Source: Verrucomicrobiales bacterium
GTDB taxonomy: Bacteria; Verrucomicrobiota; Verrucomicrobiae; Limisphaerales; UBA9464
Direction: 5' to 3'
Assembly (NCBI GenBank): GCA_005789375.1
Contig: SXXZ01000154.1
Location: forward strand, 1-24,851
Length of the DNA: 24,851 nt
A program made the translations under genes and the position numbers. Positions 1 to 6,176 of the stretch are shown piece by piece. Every line of letters begins with the position of its first letter. The stretch's first letter is position 1. The notes beneath the pieces were generated by a model. That model ran no database searches and had not been told where the DNA came from. It was given only the letters and a program-made list of their open reading frames with translations.

Positions 1-455
1 ATAAGCGGCCAAAGCTCTTGAGCTTCCTTGGGACCAATGAGATGCGCCTCGACCCCGAACACCTCCGCCATCGCAGCGGTGCGGCGGAGCTGGGTCATGC
101 GCTCCGGGTTGGTCCCGAGCGTCAGGCCGGTGGTCCGAACCCATCCCACGTCATGCCCCGTCTCCTCGGCCAACTTGGGATACAGTTGGGCTGAGTATTT
201 GTTGATCTGGGTCATGCTGTTGCTGGCGCGCAACTGCCCGATCATGCCGGCCGCATGCCAAGTGGTGCCGCCACTGAGCAAGCCTTGCTCGACCAGCACG
301 ACATCCTTCCAACCCGCCTTGGCCAAATGGTAGGCCACCGAACACCCCACAATGCCCCCTCCGACAATGACCACGCGGGCAGTCGACGGAGGCGCAGCAA
401 GAGGCAGCGAGAAGGTGGATTGGACCGGAGTATTGCCGACGTGGGTGGTCGTCAC
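1..455 (-). CDS. FAD-dependent oxidoreductase, dimethylglycine/sarcosine dehydrogenase-like (N-terminal part, cut by window edge)
   Basis: Reading the minus strand from a GTG at 455 gives an open frame that runs off the left edge. About 30 residues in comes a Rossmann dinucleotide-binding motif, RVVIVGGGIVGCSVAYHLA, followed by the acidic strand end VVLVEQ. The segment GGTTWHAAGMIGQLRAS follows. In the DMGDH/SARDH/DAO family the GTTWHAAG stretch carries the His that covalently binds FAD. Known members demethylate N-methylglycines and often carry a C-terminal GcvT-like folate domain, which is not visible here. No good Shine-Dalgarno precedes the GTG. An in-frame stop lies just upstream at about 550, so only TTG codons could extend the protein. 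It is divergent from the prepilin-like gene. Confidence 0.82.
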   Translation of the reverse strand, partial: MTTTHVGNTPVQSTFSLPLAAPPSTARVVIVGGGIVGCSVAYHLAKAGWKDVVLVEQGLLSGGTTWHAAGMIGQLRASNSMTQINKYSAQLYPKLAEETGHDVGWVRTTGLTLGTNPERMTQLRRTAAMAEVFGVEAHLIGPKEAQELWPL

Positions 456-610
456 GATAGTTGAAATCTTGAGGATGGGGCTGAGGCTCTCAATGCCGAA
501 ATTCAATACTCCAGCCGCATCCAGCAAACACTCGGCAGACCGAGATTTTCATGGAATCTAATTCAACGGTTGTTAGCGTGTTGTCAGATACCCCTCAGGA
601 TTGCCGTAAC
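456..610. promoter_or_regulatory. Divergent intergenic spacer (oxidoreductase / prepilin)
   Basis: This 155-bp spacer lies between two divergent genes and so should hold both promoters. I see no strong sigma70 boxes. The plus strand has TTCAAC near 572 and TCAGAT near 593 at roughly promoter spacing, which is weak. An AGGA about ten bases before the ATG at 611 could serve as its ribosome binding site. Confidence 0.3.
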
Positions 611-1348
611 ATGAAAACGACCCATTTTCACCCCGTTGACGCCTCCGGCTCCAGGGCCTTCACCCTGATCGAGTTGCTGGTGGTCATCGCCATCATCGCC
701 ATCTTGGCCGGGATGCTCCTGCCTGCCTTGGCCACCGCCAAGCAAAAGGCCCATACGGTCAAGTGCATGAGCAACCAAAGCCAAATCGGCAAGGCCTACT
801 TCATGTACACGGATGACAATCGGGACTCGTATCCGGCAATCAACGACTGGGCCTCAACCGGCGGAAAAAACGGCACCTACGATGTATTTACCGCGGCGAC
901 CAATCGGCCCCTGAACATTTACGTCGGCAATTCCTTCGAGGCCTTCCGCTGCCCCTCCGACAAGGGGGACTTCTGGTCGCTGGCCGGACGCGGGGTCAAC
1001 TGCACCAACGCGTTCATGCAGTACGGCAACAGCTACCTGACCGAGTTCGGCTTCGATTACTACAAGGTTAAGATGGTCTGTGCGCCCAAAGGCAACACGG
1101 TGATCGTCCCCATCAAGGGCTCAGAGGTCGCCCGTGCTCCCTCCACCAAGATCATTCAGGGCGACTGGATTTGGCATGCCAACCGAGATGTCCTCAAGCC
1201 CCGCAGCCAGTGGCACAATTACAAAGGAAAGAACCGCATGATGATGCTCTTCGGAGATTCACACGCCGAATTCTTTAAGTTTCTGCCCACCGCGCAAATG
1301 GAAGCCCTGGCCGGGCAACCTCCCGACCCCAACTTCCTGTGGTGGTAA
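611..1348 (+). CDS. Type II secretion/prepilin-type protein with N-terminal methylation motif
   Basis: The product is a 245-residue secreted pseudopilin-like protein. The short basic leader [16 protein letters not shown] is followed by [20 protein letters not shown], the class III prepilin cleavage and methylation signal. Peptidase would cut between A16 and F17, where the usual residue before the cut is Gly. The C-terminal [22 protein letters not shown] resembles the H-X9-DG processing-associated motif common in Verrucomicrobiota/Planctomycetota pseudopilins. A longer frame begins at 551, but its 20 extra residues would put non-leader sequence before the signal, so I chose ATG 611. It stands alone, not in a pilus operon. 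Such genes occur in many copies in these phyla and their individual roles are mostly unknown. Confidence 0.85.
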   Translation: MKTTHFHPVDASGSRAFTLIELLVVIAIIAILAGMLLPALATAKQKAHTVKCMSNQSQIGKAYFMYTDDNRDSYPAINDWASTGGKNGTYDVFTAATNRPLNIYVGNSFEAFRCPSDKGDFWSLAGRGVNCTNAFMQYGNSYLTEFGFDYYKVKMVCAPKGNTVIVPIKGSEVARAPSTKIIQGDWIWHANRDVLKPRSQWHNYKGKNRMMMLFGDSHAEFFKFLPTAQMEALAGQPPDPNFLWW

Positions 1349-1371
1349 ACCTCTTGGTCTAAGCCTGCACG

Positions 1372-1510
1372 CTGCAGTTGGGAAAAACGGGAGTGCGTGG
1401 CGAATTCTTTGGCAGACAAGGCGAAAGCGAGGAGTGCGCCGGTGGGTGGCCAACAACGAGCACACAACCGCGCTCTTGCCTAAAAAGCGCAATCAGCCCG
1501 ACCGATTTAC
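1372..1510 (+). repeat. Degenerate copy A of a nested inverted-repeat element
   Basis: This stretch aligns along its length with the two elements at 23218-23394 and 23400-23562. It shares CAGTTGGGA, GTGGCG.ATTCTTT, AGGCG..AGCGAGG, ACGAGC and GCTCTTGC, and ends at GACCGAT. The outer terminal inverted repeats have decayed. The inner stem arms persist as TTTGGCA and TGCC, where the other copies have TTTCGCA and TGCG, so a base pair is swapped but pairing is kept. It occupies most of the spacer between the prepilin-like gene and the K+ channel. I see no gene in the rest of that spacer. Confidence 0.7.
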
Positions 1511-1517
1511 TAGAAGT

Positions 1518-1541
1518 GGGCCCCACTCTGCGGAGGGGTCC
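1518..1541 (+). other. GC-rich hairpin upstream of K+ channel gene
   Basis: GGGCCCC and GGGGTCC form a 7-bp stem with one G-T wobble around a 10-base loop. No T-run follows, so a Rho-independent terminator is not clearly indicated. It lies just beyond the degenerate repeat. Confidence 0.35.
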
Positions 1542-1601
1542 GCGCTGGGTTAATGAGCTCCTTCCTCGAGTGGCGCAAGAAACGGCCGAATTTCGACTCA
1601 T

Positions 1602-1616
1602 TGAGTGTGTCACTCA
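1602..1616. promoter_or_regulatory. Short perfect dyad TGAGTG-TGT-CACTCA, possible operator
   Basis: The perfect 6-bp inverted repeat TGAGTG/CACTCA has a 3-base centre and sits about 95 bp before the channel start. An upstream ACTCA (1597-1601) could pair alternatively with the left arm. A protein binding site or small RNA hairpin are both possible. No regulator is identified. Confidence 0.25.
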
Positions 1617-1710
1617 GACCAAGGGTTGCCGTTGGCGGTTCGCGGCAATTTTCGTTCGCACCACCGTTTGTCTTCATTCCGGCATTTTTTGTGCTACGAG
1701 GGCAATTCCC

Positions 1711-2913
1711 ATGAAAGTCGATCCCAGCCAACATCCTCACGAAGCCTCCACGTCACCGGTGGGTCCAGTCTGGCTTTACCGGATGTTTCATGAGCCCACG
1801 ACCGCCAGTTATCAGATTATCCACACCATCCTGAATCTGGTCATCTTCGTGGCCGCAATCACTGGTGCACTGGAGACCGTGGATTCGATCCAAGATCGCT
1901 TCCAAGGATGGTTCTACATTTGCGAGTTGATCATCACGTTCATCTTCACTCTGGAGTACATCGGCCACGTCATGACGGTCCGTCGCAAACGTGACTACAT
2001 TTTCAGCTTTTGGGGGATTATCGACCTGTTAGCCATCCTGCCCACCTACTTGCAAATGGCCAACATCACAGCCCTCAAGTCCACCCGAGTGCTGCGAGTC
2101 TTGCGGGTCTTGCGAGTGCTCCGAGTGCTGAAACTGGCCCGCGAGGCCGTGACGCAGCTCAAGATGGACAAAGACGGAAAGCCACGCAGCCCCATGGTCA
2201 CCAACCTGGTGATTTACTTCTTGGCCCTCTTCTCCGTGGTTATTATCTCGAGCACGCTCATTTACCACGCCGAGTTTACTCATGGCGAATTGGACACCGT
2301 CCAACGGACTGGCACCAACTCACTGCGGTTCTCCGCCCAAGACCTTAGCGGTGACCTAACCGGGAGTAAGGTAATTATCAGCGGCGAATCCGGCTTCGAC
2401 GGCACTTGGGATGTGAAGCTCTGGGATCCGGCGAAAAATATTTTTGAAGTAGCCATTCCGGACGGGGACCTCATTAGTAAAATTCCTGAGACAGCCACCC
2501 CCATCCACAACGGCACCAACCCTAAGGAAAAAATCCGCTGGGGCAAGGAGACCACCGTGAACGGGGGGCTTTCGAGTTTCAATTCGGTCCCCCAATCCAT
2601 GTGGTGGTGCGTGGTAACGCTCACCACGGTCGGCTACGGCGACATCTACCCGGTCACCTTGGCTGGACGATTGATCGCGGTCGTCACGATGTTCTGCGGG
2701 TTGGTGCTGTTCGGTATGCTGATGAACATTGTCGGCAAGACGATGATGGTGGCGCTCTTTGGCGAAGAGTCGGTGGATGTGGTGCCCTCTGCACAACCCA
2801 AAGCTGCCAAAACCGGTGTGGGTCCGGACATGGCTTGGGATGCCAACTGGCGACACTGCCCCACTTGCGGGCGAGCGGCCGCCAACTCGGATTCGCCCAA
2901 TCATTCGCATTAA
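1711..2913 (+). CDS. Voltage-gated potassium channel with large S5-pore (turret) insertion
   Basis: The product is a 400-residue inner-membrane K+ channel subunit. Helices read in order: S1 about 35-54, S2 67-88, S3 98-116, and an S4 voltage sensor with Arg at 126, 129, 132, 135 and 138, then K141 and R144, one basic residue every third position. S5 is about 164-187, the selectivity filter TTVGYGD is at 305-311, and S6 is about 318-342. Between S5 and the pore helix lie about 100 residues (190-289), where simple channels have a short turret. The insert contains SGESGFDGTWDVKLWD, which has a beta-domain look. The cytoplasmic tail ends with WRHCPTCGRAA, half of a zinc ribbon, and a His-containing end. 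The frame is open from 1378, but that extension lies in a decayed repeat. ATG 1711 has GAGGG at suitable spacing and gives a normal channel N-terminus. Confidence 0.9.
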   Translation: MKVDPSQHPHEASTSPVGPVWLYRMFHEPTTASYQIIHTILNLVIFVAAITGALETVDSIQDRFQGWFYICELIITFIFTLEYIGHVMTVRRKRDYIFSFWGIIDLLAILPTYLQMANITALKSTRVLRVLRVLRVLRVLKLAREAVTQLKMDKDGKPRSPMVTNLVIYFLALFSVVIISSTLIYHAEFTHGELDTVQRTGTNSLRFSAQDLSGDLTGSKVIISGESGFDGTWDVKLWDPAKNIFEVAIPDGDLISKIPETATPIHNGTNPKEKIRWGKETTVNGGLSSFNSVPQSMWWCVVTLTTVGYGDIYPVTLAGRLIAVVTMFCGLVLFGMLMNIVGKTMMVALFGEESVDVVPSAQPKAAKTGVGPDMAWDANWRHCPTCGRAAANSDSPNHSH

Positions 2914-2945
2914 TTACGGGCCTCGCGGTGTCCCGATTCTAAGGA

Positions 2946-3006
2946 GAGGCCACAGCGAATGGCCTCCGGATTGCTGCTGGAGAATTAGGGGTGCTCACGC
3001 ACCCCT
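2946..3006 (+). other. Two consecutive hairpins between K+ channel and zwf
   Basis: The first stem, GAGGCCA (2946-2952) with TGGCCTC (2960-2966), has a 7-base loop. The second, AGGGGTGC (2987-2994) with GCACCCCT (2999-3006), is a perfect 8-bp stem with a TCAC loop and ends eight bases before the zwf ATG at 3015. Neither is followed by a T-run. They may stabilise or separate the two messages, or hinder ribosome access to zwf. Confidence 0.45.
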
Positions 3007-3014
3007 CGTTACTC

Positions 3015-4556
3015 ATGAGCGCAGCCCTACCGAATACTTCCAAACGATTTGTCCATGGAGACAAAGCCCCGCCCTGCAATCTGGTGATTTTTGGCGCGGG
3101 CGGTGATTTGATGCGTCGGTTGCTCGTTCCAGCGCTGTACAACCTCGTTCGCACTGGGCTGCTTCCCGATCAATTCTCGCTGATCGGGGTGGACCGTCAG
3201 GAATTGAGCGACGAATCGTTCAGAGCTCGTTTGGATGAGTCGGTTCGATCCTTTGTCACCGAAAAGACTTCTTCGGTGGAGTTTGACGAAGCGCATTGGA
3301 AAAGCCTGCTCTCCCAGATGAGTTACATCCGTGGAGACTTCGGTGATCCCGGACTTTATAAAACTCTCAAAGATCGGTTGGACGGCGAAAACCGTATCCA
3401 CGGAACCAGCGAAAACGCGGTCTTCTATCTTGCGGTTGCCTCACGCTTCTTCGGAAACGTCATCGAGCATCTGGGTCAATCCGGTCTTGTGGAAGAAGGC
3501 CCGGATAAATACCGCCGAGTGATCATCGAGAAACCCTTCGGCAGTGACTACGAATCGGCCCGAGCACTCAACCAGCAGATTTTAAGAACGCTCCACGAAG
3601 ACCAAATCTATCGGATGGACCATTTTCTTGGGAAGGAGACGGTCCAAAACATCATGGTCAAACGGTTCGCCAACGGGATCTTTGAGCCGCTGTGGAATCG
3701 CAATCATATCGACCACGTGCAAATCACGGTGGCCGAGACCGTTGGGGTAGAGAAGCGGGCGGGCTTCTATGAATCCACCGGAGCCATGCGCGACATGGTG
3801 CCCAACCATGTTTTTCAGCTCCTGGCCTTAATTTGCATGGAGCCCCCGAACTCCTTCTGCGCGGATGCCATCCGAACCGAGAAGACCAAAGTTTTGGATG
3901 CAGTTCACCTTATCAATCCCCTGACAGACGTGGTCCGCGGTCAATATCAGGCGGGTAATAGCGACGGAAAGCCCCTCAAGGCGTACCGTGAGGAAGAAGG
4001 TATCCACCCGGAAAGTCTCACCGAGACCTATATCGCCATGAAACTCGGCGTAGACACTTGGCGCTGGTCCGGTGTGCCCTTCTATCTGCGGACTGGCAAA
4101 CGGATGGCACAGCGCAGCACGGAGATTTCCATCGAGTTCAAACGCCCCCCGTTCTCACTCTTCCGCGAGACCCAGACTCAAGAACTCGAACCCAACACAC
4201 TCATTCTCAAATTGCAGCCGGATGAGGGGGCCTCTCTGGCCTTTGGCGCTAAAATTCCCGGCCCTGCCATCCAACTGGGTCAGGTCCATATGGATTTCCA
4301 CTACAAGGATTACTTCGAGAATGCTCCGAGCACCGGCTACGAAACCCTGATTTATGACTGCATGATCGGGGATGCGACATTGTTCCAGCGCGCGGACAGC
4401 GTGGAGGCCGGTTGGAGAATCGTTCAACCGTATTTAGACCTCTGCAAAGAGCAGCCCGACGCTCTGCTGGAATCCTATTCTGCGGGCAGCCAAGGCCCTA
4501 CAAAAGCCGACGCTCTGCTGGAGACATCGGGGCGAAAGTGGCGCCGCCTTGCTTGA
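3015..4556 (+). CDS. zwf: Glucose-6-phosphate 1-dehydrogenase
   Basis: This cytoplasmic enzyme oxidises glucose 6-phosphate with NAD(P)+ to 6-phosphogluconolactone, the first step of the oxidative pentose phosphate pathway. The 513-residue product has the nucleotide-binding motif VIFGAGGDLMRRLLVPALYN (about 24-43), the conserved EKPFG (about 172-176), and the substrate-binding/catalytic signature YRMDHFLGKETVQN around residue 200, equivalent to the family's RIDHYLGK with the active-site His. Length matches the family. An in-frame GTG at 2991 would add eight residues but lies inside a perfect hairpin, so ATG 3015 is preferred. No gnd or pgl gene lies nearby. It is convergent with the DUF1501 gene. 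Confidence 0.95.
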   Translation: MSAALPNTSKRFVHGDKAPPCNLVIFGAGGDLMRRLLVPALYNLVRTGLLPDQFSLIGVDRQELSDESFRARLDESVRSFVTEKTSSVEFDEAHWKSLLSQMSYIRGDFGDPGLYKTLKDRLDGENRIHGTSENAVFYLAVASRFFGNVIEHLGQSGLVEEGPDKYRRVIIEKPFGSDYESARALNQQILRTLHEDQIYRMDHFLGKETVQNIMVKRFANGIFEPLWNRNHIDHVQITVAETVGVEKRAGFYESTGAMRDMVPNHVFQLLALICMEPPNSFCADAIRTEKTKVLDAVHLINPLTDVVRGQYQAGNSDGKPLKAYREEEGIHPESLTETYIAMKLGVDTWRWSGVPFYLRTGKRMAQRSTEISIEFKRPPFSLFRETQTQELEPNTLILKLQPDEGASLAFGAKIPGPAIQLGQVHMDFHYKDYFENAPSTGYETLIYDCMIGDATLFQRADSVEAGWRIVQPYLDLCKEQPDALLESYSAGSQGPTKADALLETSGRKWRRLA

Positions 4557-4595
4557 GGGGGCAGTTCGGACCACCGGCTCAGATCGCAGCCTGAA

Positions 4596-4636
4596 GGGGC
4601 GGGTGTGCCGATGTGATCACACTTCAATCGCGCCCC
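4596..4636. terminator. Possible stem-loop in the convergent spacer zwf / DUF1501
   Basis: GGGGCG (4596-4601) can pair with CGCCCC (4631-4636). The loop contains the perfect 10-bp palindrome TGTGATCACA (4612-4621). Its position between two convergent stop codons fits a bidirectional transcription end, but there is no clear T-run on either strand, so this is tentative. Confidence 0.3.
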
Positions 4637-4700
4637 CCTATGCTGGGGCTGCGTCACCGATCTTCGCAAAAAACTCTGAGCGACTATCCCGGCGGCAACC

Positions 4701-6173
4701 TCAGGATTTTAGGATATCCCGGACCACCCGGGCCACTTTGTTGTCGGTGAGGCTGAGCTCGCGGCCGGCCCTCCGATACACTAGTCGGGTGTGATCTAGC
4801 CCGAACAGGTGCAGGAGGGTCGCGTGAAGATCGTGGTGGGTCACAATGTCCTTCACGGCGTGGTGCCCCCATTCGTCGGTCTCGCCATAAGTCATACCCC
4901 CGCGGACGCCGCCGCCGGCGAGCCAATGGGTGAAACCGTAGGTGTTGTGGTCACGGCCCACCTTCTCCTTCGGGCCATCGTTTTGAATGACCGGCAGACG
5001 GCCCATTTCGCCACCCCAATGCACCAGTGTGGAATCGAGCAAACCCAGCGCCTTGAGGTCTTGAATGAGGGCGGCCACCGGCTGATCGGTCCGCCCGCAC
5101 AGATCCGGCAAGGCCGTGAAAAGATTGCTGTGCTGATCCCAACTTTGACCGTTGTTGACCACCTGCACAAAACGCACACCTCGCTCGACGAGACGACGGG
5201 CAATCAGGCAGCGGGTGCCGTAGTCGCGGGTGCGTTCTTGGTCGATGCCATAGAGGCGACGGGTGGCTTCAGACTCTGAGCGAATGTCCATCGCCTCCTT
5301 GGCCGCAGTCTGCATGCGCGCCGCCAATTGGTAACTGGCGATGCGTGCATCGAGATCTTGTTCGCCCGGATGCTCCAGACGGTGGTCTTGGTTAAGTTCA
5401 CCCAGCAACTCCAACTGCCTATTCTGAGGCGCTCCACGGAGGTAGGGAGCCGGATCTAGGTTTAGTAATCGGGGCTCGGTAGGTCGGACGACGGTCCCCT
5501 GAAAGATCGAGGGCAACCATCCGTTGGACCAATTGGCCTCCGCGAGAAGGGGCAACCCCGAGGGATGGGTCAGCGTGAGGAAGGCCGGTAACTCTTGGCT
5601 AGGGGTGCCAAGGCCGTAGGACAGCCAACTACCAAGAGTAGGCGCGCCCGAGGTGATGCGGCCATTGGTCAGCGCGTAGAGCGATTGCCCGTGATTGTTC
5701 ACTCCCGTTCGCATGGAGCGCACCACGCACACTTCGTCCACCACACGGGCCAGGTGGGGCAACAGCGACGACAACTCCGTGCCGCACTGACCGTGTTTTC
5801 GAAACTCCCAAAGCCCGGGCATGACCTTGGAACTGGCCTGACCGGCGTTGTCGAACTTCAAGTCTCCCGGAAAGGGTTTTCCGGCCCATTCATTCAGTAG
5901 GGGCTTGGGGTCGAAAAGATCCATCTGGCTCGGGCCACCGATCATCAAGATGGAAATCATGGCCCGAGCGCTGGCCGGATGGTGGCCGGCCTTGGGTTTC
6001 AAATCATAGGTGCGCTGTTCCAACTCTGGGCGCGCGGGCGCACTCAGAAGCCCCTCCTGCTGGAGAAGCCAGGCCAAGGCGGTGGATCCAAGCCCAAAGG
6101 CGCTGCCCGCCTGAAGGAAGTGACGACGGGAACAGAAGCCCGACGGAGACGTTGTATTGATGAAACGATCCAT
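4701..6173 (-). CDS. DUF1501 (sulfatase-like) protein, Tat-exported
   Basis: The product is a 490-residue DUF1501 protein of the alkaline phosphatase/sulfatase-like fold group. The N-terminus CSRRHFLQAGSAFGLGSTAL is a twin-arginine signal. Family landmarks include GGPSQMDLFDPKP near residue 78, the VNNHGQSLYAL segment, SWDQHSNLFTALPD, and GRDHNTYGFTHWLAGGGVRGG, then the C-terminal LLHLFGLDHTRLVYR. The usual WGGEFGRTP motif here reads WGGEMGRLP, so its Thr is Leu. It starts three bases after the stop of the upstream cytochrome/DUF1549 gene, which implies co-transcription. These pairs are abundant in Planctomycetota and Verrucomicrobiota. Their biochemical role is unproven, with periplasmic polysaccharide processing often proposed. 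Confidence 0.9.
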   Translation of the reverse strand: MDRFINTTSPSGFCSRRHFLQAGSAFGLGSTALAWLLQQEGLLSAPARPELEQRTYDLKPKAGHHPASARAMISILMIGGPSQMDLFDPKPLLNEWAGKPFPGDLKFDNAGQASSKVMPGLWEFRKHGQCGTELSSLLPHLARVVDEVCVVRSMRTGVNNHGQSLYALTNGRITSGAPTLGSWLSYGLGTPSQELPAFLTLTHPSGLPLLAEANWSNGWLPSIFQGTVVRPTEPRLLNLDPAPYLRGAPQNRQLELLGELNQDHRLEHPGEQDLDARIASYQLAARMQTAAKEAMDIRSESEATRRLYGIDQERTRDYGTRCLIARRLVERGVRFVQVVNNGQSWDQHSNLFTALPDLCGRTDQPVAALIQDLKALGLLDSTLVHWGGEMGRLPVIQNDGPKEKVGRDHNTYGFTHWLAGGGVRGGMTYGETDEWGHHAVKDIVTHHDLHATLLHLFGLDHTRLVYRRAGRELSLTDNKVARVVRDILKS

Positions 6174-6176
6174 GAC

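Noticed and set aside
1378..1710. N-terminal extension of the K+ channel by 111 residues
   Set aside because: The extension overlaps the degenerate repeat and lacks protein character. ATG 1711 has a GAGGG ribosome site and a usual channel N-terminus.
4612..4621. CRP-type binding site (TGTGATCACA)
   Set aside because: The consensus needs six bases between the half sites. Here the half sites are fused, and the location is between convergent gene ends.
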